In this document: positions 44,562-52,834 of the stretch, one piece after another
Layout of the letters: every line of letters begins with the position of its first letter
Position numbering within the stretch: position 1 is the stretch's first letter
Origin: Methanothermococcus sp. SCGC AD-155-C09
Lineage (GTDB): Archaea; AGJL01; Methanococci; Methanococcales; Methanococcaceae
NCBI GenBank assembly: GCA_019561555.1
Contig: JAHEQB010000032.1
Coordinates: 1 to 52,834 of the forward strand
Length of the DNA stretch: 52,834 nt
Reading direction: 5' to 3'
The notes under the pieces: model-generated
What the model saw: only the letters and a program-made list of their open reading frames with translations
Told to the model about the DNA's origin: nothing
Databases searched by the model: none
Translations under genes and position numbers: made by a program

Positions 44562-46682
44562 TTATTTTTTATTATTTGTAATTATTAATGCATCTCCTAC
44601 ACATCCCCCTTTGCCCTCTTCCCTTACAAAAAGTGGATTTATATCTATCTCCTTTATTTCAGGGTACATCTCCATAATCAACCCAAGTTTAATCATAACA
44701 TCCAATATATAATTAATATCCCTCTTGGGACGCCCTCTTATTCCCTCCAATATCCTATAGGATTTTAATTCCTTTAAAGTATCAAGGGCATATTCCTTGG
44801 TAATTGGATGTATGGCAAAGGAGACATCCTTCAATACCTCCACAAACACTCCTCCCAATCCCACCATAATTACTGGACCAAATACCTCATCCCTCTTTCC
44901 CCCCACAATAAGTTCCAATCCTTTAATATATTCCTCAATTAGCACCCCATCAATATTACCCTCAATGTTGTTCCTTTTTAAGTAGTCCTCCCCATTACTT
45001 ATGATTTTATGGAATGCCTCCTCAATATTGTCGGGCTTTACAATAACACAGCCAGCATCAGATTTATGAACTATATGTTTAGAGGAGATTTTCATCACAA
45101 CCTTCCCTAAGATATTGGCATAGTGTTTGGCCTCTTCAGGAGTTTTTACCAAATATTTCTCTGGAACATTTATGCCATGTATTTTTAAAAACTCCTTTGA
45201 ATTGTATTCATTGGGATTATTGAGGAGATCCTTTATAGTATCCAAGTTTTTTTCCTTAATCTCCATTAATTGGGATTTTATATTCCATAGGTATTCACAG
45301 TTATCCTCCTGTATCTTCATAATATTATACCTATAGGAACGGGATAGTACTTCAACCCCACTTTCAGGAGATATATAGGCAGGTATTCCATTCTTTCTTA
45401 AATAACTTTTTGCTCCCTTTATAGATTTCCCTCCAACAAATGATGCCACTATTGCCTTGGATATTTCCTTATTTTCCATGTCTTTTTTTATATTAACTAT
45501 GGTCTCTGCAACCTCTAAGGGTTTTGTCATCTCCTGAGGAGTTAGTATTACAATTATTCCATCAATATTTTTATCTTCTTTAATAATCTCCAAGGCATGC
45601 CTATACCTGGAGGTATCTGCATCCCCTATTAAATCCAAGGGATTGGATATGGAGGAGGTTTGTGGAAGGTATTTTTTTAATTTTTCCCTTGTGGAGGGTT
45701 GGAAATCTCCAAGGGTTAGGTTGTATTTTTTGCAACTATCTGCAGCCATTACCCCAAAGCCCCCTGCATTTGTTATAATTGCTATTTTATTACCCCTCAT
45801 AATAGGTTGAGTAGAGAATACATGCATTAGATTAACTAACTCCTCAAAGGTATCTACCACAAGGATCTTTCCCTTTTTAAAGGCTGCATTGTATATCTGG
45901 GCATCTCCAGCCAAACTTCCAGTATGGGATGAAATGGCTTTGGCCCCCTCTTCAGATCTCCCACCCTTTAGGACAATTATTGGTTTAACTTTGGCTAATC
46001 TTTTTGCAGAGTCTATAAATTTTTTATCCTTTAAACCCTCAATATAAAATACTACCACCTTAGTGGTATCATCATTTATTAAGTAATCCATTAAATCGCT
46101 CTCTTGAATATCCACCTTATTTCCCAAACTTATGATCTTAGAAAACCCAAGATTTAAAAGGGGGGCAATATCCAATATGGCAGTTAATAGGGCTCCACTT
46201 TGGGATATAAATGTAATATTACCCTCTGCAAAGTATTCTTTACTGAAGGAGGCATTTAATCTGTTATACATATTTATAATTCCAAGACAATTTGGACCTA
46301 TTATTTTTATGTTGTATTTTTCCCCTATGGATTTTATTTCCTCCTCAAGGTTATGATTGCCCACCTCTGAGAACCCTGCAGAGATTATAATGGCTCCCTT
46401 TACATTTTTCCTCCCACACTCCTCCAATGCCTTAGGCACGTATTTTGCAGGTATGGTTATAATGGCCAAGTCTATACTTTCCTCTGGAACATCCAATATG
46501 GATTTATAACATTTTAAACCTAATATCTCATTGTATTTTGGATTTATTGGATATAGTTTATTATTTGGATTATGCTCTATAAAGGCCAGTAGGTTTTTCA
46601 TTATGGAATAACCTACCTTTCCCTTAGTATTGGATGCACCAATTACTCCAATAGATTTTGGATTAAAAATACTATCAAGCAT
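44562..46682 (-). CDS. Acetate-CoA ligase (ADP-forming), fused alpha and beta subunits
   Basis: This reversibly makes ATP and an acid from acyl-CoA, ADP and phosphate; in archaea it serves acetyl-CoA or branched acyl-CoA conversion. The alpha part (residues 1 to about 455) has the CoA-binding domain MLDSIFNPKSIGVIGAS, IIGPNCLGIIN, FISQSGALLTAIL and the phospho-histidine loop ISSHTGSLAGDAQIYNAAF. The beta part is an ATP-grasp domain (NVPEKYLVKTPEEAKHYA, KISSKHIVHKSDAGCVIV, GVLIEEYIKGLELIVG, MVGLGGVFVEVLKDVSF, EIDINPLFV). The 706-residue fusion matches the Methanococcales form. ATG 46682 follows GGGGGTAA. It is not in an operon. Confidence 0.92.
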   Translation of the reverse strand: MLDSIFNPKSIGVIGASNTKGKVGYSIMKNLLAFIEHNPNNKLYPINPKYNEILGLKCYKSILDVPEESIDLAIITIPAKYVPKALEECGRKNVKGAIIISAGFSEVGNHNLEEEIKSIGEKYNIKIIGPNCLGIINMYNRLNASFSKEYFAEGNITFISQSGALLTAILDIAPLLNLGFSKIISLGNKVDIQESDLMDYLINDDTTKVVVFYIEGLKDKKFIDSAKRLAKVKPIIVLKGGRSEEGAKAISSHTGSLAGDAQIYNAAFKKGKILVVDTFEELVNLMHVFSTQPIMRGNKIAIITNAGGFGVMAADSCKKYNLTLGDFQPSTREKLKKYLPQTSSISNPLDLIGDADTSRYRHALEIIKEDKNIDGIIVILTPQEMTKPLEVAETIVNIKKDMENKEISKAIVASFVGGKSIKGAKSYLRKNGIPAYISPESGVEVLSRSYRYNIMKIQEDNCEYLWNIKSQLMEIKEKNLDTIKDLLNNPNEYNSKEFLKIHGINVPEKYLVKTPEEAKHYANILGKVVMKISSKHIVHKSDAGCVIVKPDNIEEAFHKIISNGEDYLKRNNIEGNIDGVLIEEYIKGLELIVGGKRDEVFGPVIMVGLGGVFVEVLKDVSFAIHPITKEYALDTLKELKSYRILEGIRGRPKRDINYILDVMIKLGLIMEMYPEIKEIDINPLFVREEGKGGCVGDALIITNNKK

Positions 46683-46998
46683 ATTTTACCCCCAATTGAA
46701 ATATTTTTAAAATTTTTTATATTTTAATTTATTATTGTTTATTTACTATAATTTTTATTTTATATTTTTATTCGTTAAAATATTATTTAAATTTATTTTT
46801 AAATAGTATATTTTTTCAAATTTTAATTTTTTTATAATTAGAACAATATAAAATAAATAAGGATCTAAAATAATATTTAGTAATTATGTTAAATAGTAAT
46901 AAAAAATAAAATAAAAAAATATTTTATAAATAAAAATAATTTAAAAATTATAAAATTTTAATAAAAAAATTAAAATTTAAATAAAATTTATTTACTAA
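46683..46998. other. AT-rich spacer, no feature seen
   Basis: This spacer of about 315 bp is nearly pure A/T, with no repeat core, hairpin or ORF that I can support. It must hold the acetyl-CoA synthetase promoter, but TATA-like sequence is everywhere. Confidence 0.5.
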
Positions 46999-47613
46999 TC
47001 AAACAACAAAATTTTTTAAAATACCTATTCCTTCAATTTCACATTCTACAATATCTCCTTTATTCAATTTTCCAACTCCTGGAGGGGTTCCCGTAGAAAT
47101 AATATCATCAGGATAAATGGTCATAACACTGGATATAAATTCCACTAATTCCTCCACTGTAAATATCATATTTTTTGTGCGGGATTTTTGTTTTATTTTA
47201 TTATTTACCTTCAATTGGATATCTAAATTCTCTGTATTAATATCTTTAACTATTTTTGGACCTATTGGGCAGAAGGTATCAAATGATTTGGCCCTGGTCC
47301 ATTGGCCATCCTTTTTTTGTAGATCCCTGGCAGTAATATCATTTAATATTGTATATCCTTTGATATAATCCTTTGCATCCTCTTTTTTTACATTCTTACA
47401 TTTTTTACCTATCACTATGGCTAATTCTACCTCATAATCTACTCTTTTTGATTGCTTGGGAATAATTATATTTTCTTTGTTATATATAATGGAGGAGGTA
47501 GGTTTTAAAAAGAGGATTGGCTCCTCTGGAATCTCCATATTAAGTTCCCTTGCATGATCTATATAATTTAAACCCACACATACTATTTTTGTTGGATTTA
47601 TATTTAGTGACAT
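46999..47613 (-). CDS. Fumarylacetoacetate hydrolase family protein (acylpyruvase-like)
   Basis: This 204-residue metal-dependent hydrolase of the FAH family cleaves or decarboxylates acylpyruvates or related 2-oxo acids. Seen are IVCVGLNYIDHARELN, EEPILFLKPTSSI, the metal ligands DYEVELAIVIGKK (E.E), GYTILNDITARDLQKKDGQW (D), RAKSFDTFCPIGP and STGTPPGVGKLNKGDIVE. The short length, with only the catalytic domain, is typical of archaeal members. The substrate is unknown; a metabolite-repair oxaloacetate decarboxylase role is possible. ATG 47613 follows AGGAGAT. Confidence 0.88.
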   Translation of the reverse strand: MSLNINPTKIVCVGLNYIDHARELNMEIPEEPILFLKPTSSIIYNKENIIIPKQSKRVDYEVELAIVIGKKCKNVKKEDAKDYIKGYTILNDITARDLQKKDGQWTRAKSFDTFCPIGPKIVKDINTENLDIQLKVNNKIKQKSRTKNMIFTVEELVEFISSVMTIYPDDIISTGTPPGVGKLNKGDIVECEIEGIGILKNFVV

Positions 47614-47654
47614 GATATCTCCTATTGTAGTAGGTATCTCAATTAATTTTAATA

Positions 47655-48026
47655 TTAATCCATACTAACAAAAATCCCTGAGGTGTATTTAACAATACGT
47701 TTTTTTAGTACTTTATCAATTTCATACTTTACTGTTGAAATATCTATGTTCTCAGATATAATCCCTAATAGTTTTTTTCTACTTATTTTTATCTCCCCCT
47801 CTATATGGTATAGGCCCTTATTCCAACTTAATTCCAAACTTAATTCAACATTTTTAATACCTTTAATATTTTTAAGTTTTTTAGTAATTTCCTGTTCAAT
47901 TTCTTTTTTTAGATGAAGTATCTCTTCAAAACTTGGCTTAGTTGCATTTTCTATTACCTTTTCTACCCATTCCTCATCAGGATCCTTTAACCCAAGTTTT
48001 TTTAACAATTCCTCCCTTGAGGGCAT
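47655..48026 (-). CDS. Protein of unknown function, probably the C-terminal part of a split gene
   Basis: This 123-residue protein starts MPSREELLKKLGLKDPDEEW, a helical region, and continues with an alpha-beta domain (IKGIKNVELSLELSWNKGLYHIEGEIKI). The reading frame is open well upstream of this ATG, through GEYATEELN and NNKDLSQSGKSP, overlapping the end of the gene at 48071-48892. There is no good ribosome binding site before the ATG. The simplest reading is that it was the C-terminal domain of one protein that includes the upstream gene, separated by a one-base shift near 48090-48100. It is weakly reminiscent of DUF2226. Confidence 0.55.
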   Translation of the reverse strand: MPSREELLKKLGLKDPDEEWVEKVIENATKPSFEEILHLKKEIEQEITKKLKNIKGIKNVELSLELSWNKGLYHIEGEIKISRKKLLGIISENIDISTVKYEIDKVLKKRIVKYTSGIFVSMD

Positions 48027-48070
48027 AGGAGATTTCCCACTTTGAGATAAATCCTTATTATTGGAAATAT

Positions 48071-48892
48071 TTAATTCCTCTGTGGCATATTCACCGTAGT
48101 ATTTGCTCCTACAGTATCTTTTATAGTCTCCTCCACTATTTTACTTATATTATTTACATCAACTCTCATTTCTGGATACCTATCCAATAACAAATTTACA
48201 AAATCATCACTATATTCGTATATTTCTACAGTGGAAATATTACCCTTTAATAGTTTTTTTATTTTATTGCAGGATATTTTTCCAAATAAAACACCGTAAT
48301 TATCTTCGTAAGCGGCCATTACTGGAGTTTTTCCCTTATATACTACATATCCATTTCTACTTATTTTTAAAACAGACTGATGAATATTTACAAGATAATA
48401 TCTATCCTCCTCCAAATATTTTTTAAATTCCCTTATTTTATCTTTTGTAAGTCTAATTACATGTTTGATTTTCTTTTGGGAATCATTACTGTCAACTTCA
48501 GAACAATAATCTAATATAATACCTTTATTCTTGTTTAAAATATCATAGGTTTTCTTGGTATCGCCACTTACCTTTATGGAATCTTTGCTTATACACAATT
48601 GGCCAATAATTTTCTCATTTTTTATAATATAGATCAGTGTTTTTTTATTATCATCTTGTAATGTGTCATAGGCCACTTCAGTATCTCCATAAACCCCCCA
48701 TAATTCACCATCAGTATAGATATTACTAATAATATCCCCATCCTTAATAATAAATATATGAACATCTTTAATATTATCATTATAATCATATATAAAATAA
48801 ATGCATCCATAATATAATTTTTTTAGAATATCCTTTAAATCAATATCTGATATATTTCTTTTATAGGGTTTATTTTTTAAGATTTCTGCCAT
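48071..48892 (-). CDS. Protein of unknown function, probably the N-terminal part of a split gene (DUF2226-like?)
   Basis: This 273-residue protein has two similar halves of beta-rich sequence. The first has GCIYFIYDYNDNIKDVHIFI and GELWGVYGDTEVAYDTL. The second has YYLVNIHQSVLKISRNGYVV, then YKGKTPVMAAYEDNYGVLFG. Such repeats suggest sensor or roadblock-like domains, and the whole resembles DUF2226 proteins of methanogens, a tentative call. The last residues (GANTTVNMPQRN) look out of frame, while the alternative frame runs on into the gene at 47655-48026. ATG 48892 follows AGGTGA. Confidence 0.6.
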   Translation of the reverse strand: MAEILKNKPYKRNISDIDLKDILKKLYYGCIYFIYDYNDNIKDVHIFIIKDGDIISNIYTDGELWGVYGDTEVAYDTLQDDNKKTLIYIIKNEKIIGQLCISKDSIKVSGDTKKTYDILNKNKGIILDYCSEVDSNDSQKKIKHVIRLTKDKIREFKKYLEEDRYYLVNIHQSVLKISRNGYVVYKGKTPVMAAYEDNYGVLFGKISCNKIKKLLKGNISTVEIYEYSDDFVNLLLDRYPEMRVDVNNISKIVEETIKDTVGANTTVNMPQRN

Positions 48893-48906
48893 ATCTTCAC
48901 CTAATA

Positions 48907-48975
48907 TTATATTGCATTATTTTCAAATTTTACAATAACGCCATTTTTATAGTAATATTTTATTTTATATGCTAT
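48907..48975 (-). CDS. Possible 22-residue microprotein with an ATA start
   Basis: A perfect ribosome binding site, AGGAGGT (48979-48985), is followed after ACC by an open frame starting ATA and reading AYKIKYYYKNGVIVKFENNA, then Ile and a stop at 48907. The strongest ribosome binding site near this spacer thus leads into a frame with ATA where ATG is expected. It ends 14 bp before the start of the next gene, so a leader or translationally coupled role is possible. It may also be chance or a decayed start. Confidence 0.3.
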   Translation of the reverse strand: MAYKIKYYYKNGVIVKFENNAI

Positions 48976-48978
48976 GGT

Positions 48979-48985
48979 ACCTCCT
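48979..48985 (-). promoter_or_regulatory. Strong ribosome binding site without a conventional start codon
   Basis: AGGAGGT (minus strand) is the full complement of the archaeal 16S 3' end. The codon three bases downstream is ATA at 48975. Confidence 0.5.
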
Positions 48986-49181
48986 TTTTAATTTTTGATT
49001 AAATAATTTTATTGTTTTATATAATTCCTTTTATACATTATCATATTAATTCCTAATTATTTCATATTTATGTAACTAATATTTATATATTTTGAAAATA
49101 TTCCTAAAAAAATAAAAAATATTTTTAATAAACTTTAAATATATTGTAATTTTAAACAAAATAAAAAATAAAAGAATTTAA

Positions 49182-50009
49182 GAGAGTGTCTAACATATAA
49201 CTTCAATACTTATTAATAGTAAAATATATATTTAAAATATTGCTAATAATAATAGTATGTTAAAGAGATGGGATACTAGAAATTACGACATAAAATTAAT
49301 TTTAGAGGTATTCGACTGGATTAATGTACCTTTTGAATCCATAAGCATAATAAAAGAAGGTTCACGATATAAAGGTATTAATAAAGGCATTGATTATAAA
49401 AGAATTGGAAAAATTATCCCTGAGATCTCCAGAGATAAGAGTAAATAAATTCTCGGAGTGAGAATTATCACTCTGTCCTACACTTCTGGGAGAAAAAACT
49501 ATCTCCTTATATGGAAAAAATAATTAATAGGGTTCTGAAAAAACTCCATAAATGACATATTCTAAAAGTTTTATAGATTCTACAATCATTACGAATAGAA
49601 AAAAAAGAAGGGATTGAAATACATGTAATATCTAGATATAATAAAGAACTTAGAACCCCTTTCTGATTGCTCTCTCCATAATGCTTCTGAGACTAAAGTT
49701 TAAAAAACTGCCAAAAGGAAAGGGATACTTCTACGCTGACAGAGGTTACGATAGTAAAAAAGTTTTAAACACTATTGTATTAAAGGATATTTATTCAGGT
49801 TAAACCTAGAAAAAACAGAGCAAGGGGATGGGAGGGGAATTAGAAAGATCTTCGATAAAAATGAATATAAAAAAAGAGGAATTTGTGAGGGGTTCTTCGG
49901 AGGTATAAGAACCCTTTGGGATAGAATCCTTGTTTTTTAATGGAACCTTATATATGCACTAAGGATTTTAACAAGGATTTATATATGAGATGGCATGTTA
50001 GACACACTC
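49182..50009 (+). mobile_element. Decayed IS5-like insertion sequence
   Basis: Terminal inverted repeats of 15 bp bound it: GAGAGTGTCTAACAT at 49182 and ATGTTAGACACACTC ending at 50009. Inside is a decayed transposase. The element appears to sit inside a copy of the dispersed hairpin repeat, because AAAGAATTTAA ends the left flank and GGTACTTAAAAAGGGAATAA resumes the repeat lead-in on the right. Confidence 0.65.
49257..49950 (+). pseudogene. Broken IS5-like transposase
   Basis: The first 63 residues are open (MLKRWDTRNYDIKLILEVF, ending DKSK at 49448). After several stops, a later frame reads KLPKGKGYFYADRGYDSKKVLNTI, the IS5-type second catalytic Asp region, then in a shifted frame KPRKNRARGWGRKIRKIFDKNE and EGFFGGIRTLWD, where E is the likely third catalytic residue. 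At least three frame changes are needed, so it is inactive. Confidence 0.6.
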
Positions 50010-50190
50010 GGTACTTAAAAAGGGAATAAAAACATAAAAAGTAGAACCTCAATACTCCTAAGCACCGGGAGAAAGGTAATTCCCCTTAAGGATGACATTA
50101 TGGAAATTTCATAATAATCTAAGGTAGGGACTTAAATTATTTTTATTAATATATTATCCCATATTATTTTTATTTTCATATTATTCTTTA
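50010..50190 (+). repeat. Dispersed hairpin element, copy 20 (interrupted)
   Basis: The lead-in AAAAACATAAAAAGTAGAAC is followed by CAATACTCCTAAGCACCGGGAG, here shortened to the key CCTAAGCACCG, then GGTAATTCCCCTTAAGG and ATTATGGAAATTTC. The left part was split off by the IS5-like element. The copy runs up to about 20 bp before argD. Confidence 0.55.
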
Positions 50191-50207
50191 ATTATTCAGG
50201 TGATACT

Positions 50208-51431
50208 GTGGAAAACATCTTAAAGGAAATATATCAAAATATAGGCGAAAAAACCATTATGGAGGAGGATAAAAGGTATATTATGAATACATATAGTAGA
50301 CTTCCCATTGTTCCCATAAGGGGCCAGGGTGTCTATATAGAGGATATCAATGGAAAAAAATATTTAGATTTTCTCTCAGGAATTGGGGTAAATAATATAG
50401 GCCATTGCAATCCAAAGTTAATAGAGGTTATAAAGGAACAGATGGAAAACTTTCTAATACATACCTCAAACCTATACTATATAATCCCCCAGATAAAATT
50501 GGCAAATAAACTCACCAAATTATCAGGTTTAGATAAGGTTTTTTTCTCAAATAGTGGAGCCGAGGCCAATGAGACCGCAATAAAACTTGCAAGGAAATAT
50601 GGTAAAGATAATAACATAGGCCAGGGGGAAATAATTACCATGGAAAATGGATTCCATGGAAGAACCCTTACAACAATAACTGCCACTCCAAAGGTAGATT
50701 ATCAAAGGGGATTTGAACCCCTTCCAAGTGGGTTTAAGTATGTGTCCTTTAATGATCTAAATAAATTAATGGAAAGTATCTCCCCTAAAACCACGGCAAT
50801 AATGATTGAACCTATCCAGGGAGAGGGGGGTATAAATATTGCAGATAGGAATTATCTAAGGGGAGTTAGGGAGTTATGTGATGATAGGAACCTACTCCTC
50901 ATATTTGATGAGGTACAGTGTGGCATGGGAAGAACTGGAAAAATGTTTGCCTATGAGCACTACAACATTAAACCAGATATACTTACCCTTGCAAAGGCCC
51001 TTGGAGGGGGCTTTCCAATAGGGGCCACCTTAGCAAAGGAGGAGGTTGCCAATGCCTTTGGGCCTGGAAGTCATGGCTCCACATTTGGAGGGAACCATAT
51101 TGCCACAGTAAGTGCTTATGTTACTCTAAGTATAATCGAAGATCTCCTGAAAAATACCCAGGAAATGGGAGAGTATTTCATTAAAAAATTAAAAAGCCTC
51201 CAAAGGAAGTATTCCTTTATAAGGGATGTAAGGGGCATGGGTTTAATGATAGGAATGGAACTTTCCTTTAATGGGGGAGAAATTGTTAAAAAAATGCTTG
51301 AAAAGGGATATTTAATAAATTGTACATCAAATACTGTATTAAGGTTCCTCCCTCCACTTATAGTAGAAAAAAAGCATATTGATGCCCTTGTTGATTCCTT
51401 GGATGATGTATTTTCAGAGATTGATGTTTAA
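50208..51431 (+). CDS. argD: Acetylornithine aminotransferase
   Basis: This class III PLP aminotransferase makes N-acetylornithine from its semialdehyde in arginine synthesis, and may serve in lysine-type or N-succinyl routes in archaea. Seen are the substrate region FLSGIGVNNIGHCNPK, PLP phosphate site SNSGAEANETAIKLAR, NGFHGRTLTT, EPIQGEGGI, LIFDEVQCGMGRTGK (cofactor Asp) and the Schiff-base Lys of ILTLAKALGGGFPIGA at about residue 263, with GSHGSTFGGNHIA. Length 407. The start is GTG 50208, placed by AGGTGAT. It ends 14 bp before the convergent DUF655 gene. Confidence 0.93.
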   Translation: MENILKEIYQNIGEKTIMEEDKRYIMNTYSRLPIVPIRGQGVYIEDINGKKYLDFLSGIGVNNIGHCNPKLIEVIKEQMENFLIHTSNLYYIIPQIKLANKLTKLSGLDKVFFSNSGAEANETAIKLARKYGKDNNIGQGEIITMENGFHGRTLTTITATPKVDYQRGFEPLPSGFKYVSFNDLNKLMESISPKTTAIMIEPIQGEGGINIADRNYLRGVRELCDDRNLLLIFDEVQCGMGRTGKMFAYEHYNIKPDILTLAKALGGGFPIGATLAKEEVANAFGPGSHGSTFGGNHIATVSAYVTLSIIEDLLKNTQEMGEYFIKKLKSLQRKYSFIRDVRGMGLMIGMELSFNGGEIVKKMLEKGYLINCTSNTVLRFLPPLIVEKKHIDALVDSLDDVFSEIDV

Positions 51432-51445
51432 TAATTTTTCTACTT

Positions 51446-52033
51446 TTATTGCTCTTGATGGGCCTTCCATTTAACAAATAAATAATACTTCTGAGGTTCC
51501 TTTAATTCCTCCTCTATTCTTTTTGCAATGGAATTCAAGAGATCCCTATGTATTCTCTTTTCAATATCCTCAAAACTTTCAAAGGGCTTTAACTCCCTTT
51601 CCTCTATTATTTTCCACATAACGGCCTTACCTATTCCAGGCAATAGTTGAAGGGAATGTAGTCTTGTAGTTATTGGCTCACACTTGTTTATAAAGTTAAT
51701 AAACCTCTTTTCATTTTTCATAATGGCCTCCTTTATAACATAAAACAACTCTGTCTTTGCAGTAGGGGTTAATTCATCATACTTCAACATTTTTATTATG
51801 TGATCTATCTTATCTCTCTTGCCCTTTCCAATATATACCCTCTCGGCTAATTCAACTGTTTTATTGTCCTTTAGGGCCATCTCCATTAACACAAACTGTT
51901 CCTCTCCAAAGGCCTGTGCAATTGCCTTTCTTTGATGTAGGGGTATGTTGTCATCAGTATGGCCATATTCGAGAAAATCTAGAATATAGGCGTAGTTTTC
52001 AAATTTTCTTTTTTTATGTCCATGTTTTTTCAT
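51446..52033 (-). CDS. DUF655 family protein, predicted nucleic-acid binding
   Basis: This 195-residue archaeal DUF655 protein has an N-terminal OB-like/S1-like part (FENYAYILDFLEYG, then HQRKAIAQAFGEEQFVLMEMAL and VELAERVYIGKGKRDKIDHI). The C-terminal part has helix-hairpin-helix character (LHSLQLLPGIGKAVMWKIIEE and PFESFEDIEKRI), so it likely binds RNA or DNA. In many archaea it lies near ribosomal-RNA methyltransferase or RNA polymerase genes, which are not seen here. ATG 52033 follows TAGGTGT. Confidence 0.85.
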   Translation of the reverse strand: MKKHGHKKRKFENYAYILDFLEYGHTDDNIPLHQRKAIAQAFGEEQFVLMEMALKDNKTVELAERVYIGKGKRDKIDHIIKMLKYDELTPTAKTELFYVIKEAIMKNEKRFINFINKCEPITTRLHSLQLLPGIGKAVMWKIIEERELKPFESFEDIEKRIHRDLLNSIAKRIEEELKEPQKYYLFVKWKAHQEQ

Positions 52034-52255
52034 TATTACACCTAAGAATATTTATTTATAAAATTAATGAAATATAAAATTGTAAATTATGGATTTTATA
52101 AAATAAAAGAAATAAAAGAATATCTATAATAGTATTATATTGGAATAATAATATTTTAAAAATATATAATATTAAATATCATAAAACATTCTAATTGTAT
52201 TAAATTATAATAAATATTAAATAAAAAAATTAATTTTTATATTAAGTTTATTATA
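52034..52255. other. AT-rich spacer
   Basis: It contains only A/T runs upstream of the DUF655 gene, plausibly its promoter. No hairpin element is seen. Confidence 0.4.
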
Positions 52256-52834
52256 CCTTAGTTCCCATCACCTATTAAGGATAGAAATTAAAAGATTATC
52301 AAACTAAGAATAATCTTAACAAATAGACCCCTTCTACTTACGGCCTGTATATATATCAATCTGAAATTATCTACATCTGAGAAAAATGTTAATTTTCTTT
52401 CTCAGTTTAGAAAGAAACCTGTAGTACTCCTGTTCCTTATAACCCTCAATAATGTTCTCTCTTTTCACTGTAATGAATGTAACATCCTATTTCTTCATTT
52501 TTTTAGAGGACTCCCTGCTCAATGTATCCCTTATCTCCTATGACAGTTCCTTCTTTTAACCTTTTAGTAAAATCCTTTTTTCCTTGAGAATAGTTAATAT
52601 GTTTTTTTTCCAGTACTTATGTAAGGTAATTTATTATATCTAATCTTAGGAAACAGTTTTCCTTCAATAAAGTGGGTATAAGAATGCTTTATAACTCCTT
52701 GAAGTGCAGATGCAAGAATTAAAAGTCATAAGGTTATGCAGGGATATTGTCTCCCTATTGGCCTTAGAGGGATAGTGTTCATCTATAACTGGTTTTATTA
52801 ATTCTCTTATTCTTTTATTTCTTTTGTGTATTTT
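52256..52834 (-). pseudogene. Decayed IS transposase, right copy, inverted and cut by the window end
   Basis: This is the reverse complement of the left copy at 841-1476, starting with CCTTAGTTCCCATCACC (the left copy ends GGTGATAGGAACTAAGG). It shares most bases over about 580 bp, including GTTACATTCATTACAGTGAA of the left copy read in reverse, but lacks about 50 bp that the left copy has near 1053-1110 and has its own shifts. It is inactive. The element continues beyond the window only slightly, judging from the left copy. Confidence 0.65.

Overview
The window looks like chromosomal DNA of a methanogenic archaeon of the order Methanococcales, most likely a thermophilic lineage near Methanocaldococcus, Methanotorris or Methanothermococcus. 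The evidence is very AT-rich spacers, AGA/AGG arginine codons, ribosome binding sites of the form GGTGAT or GGAGG, and a set of Methanococcales-type proteins: archaeal eIF2 gamma, class I aldolase-like ADH synthase, archaeal short triosephosphate isomerase, Rnl3 RNA ligase, ArfB deformylase and ADP-forming acetyl-CoA synthetase. The species is an inference. I see no rRNA, tRNA or CRISPR array.

Layout. 1-2.7 kb: mobile DNA (a dispersed repeat, a decayed IS, an apparently intact two-frame IS630 element). 2.8-11.7 kb: housekeeping genes (TatD-like hydrolase, eIF2 gamma, ADH synthase, TpiA, a protein of unknown function, RNA ligase). 12.0-34.8 kb: a surface-polysaccharide or glycoprotein-glycan region. 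It holds GDP-mannose 4,6-dehydratase, several GT2 and GT4 glycosyltransferases, a large DUF2206-type membrane protein, a UDP-sugar epimerase, a sugar-1-phosphate nucleotidyltransferase, a polysaccharide pyruvyl transferase (plus a broken second copy), a flippase, a complete dTDP-L-rhamnose operon (rfbA-B-D-C) and a bifunctional ManC. Its two halves converge on an IS630 graveyard at 19.34-19.85 kb. 34.8-42.9 kb: membrane proteins and a MoxR / DUF58 / DUF4350 module. 43.3-52.0 kb: ArfB, acetyl-CoA synthetase, an FAH-family hydrolase, a frameshifted pair of unknown function, ArgD and a DUF655 protein. 52.26 kb to the end: a second copy, inverted, of the decayed IS at 0.84 kb.

The most striking feature is not a gene. 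Most of the large spacers hold a copy of a roughly 290-360 bp element. It has IS630-like ends (TATAGTCAAGCACATAAT type), long A/T arms and a GC-richer imperfect hairpin core with a conserved CCTAAGCACTG motif. About 18-20 intact or decayed copies occur in both orientations; none is seen inside an intact gene, and several begin 2-8 bp after a stop codon. This looks like a MITE family served by the resident IS630 transposase, possibly reused as transcript-end or regulatory structures. Other points of interest are two genes (tpiA and a GT2) and one microORF whose best start codon by ribosome-binding-site position is ATA or ATT, a six-residue gap in ADH synthase, and signs of transfer in the pyruvyl transferase / GT4 pair.
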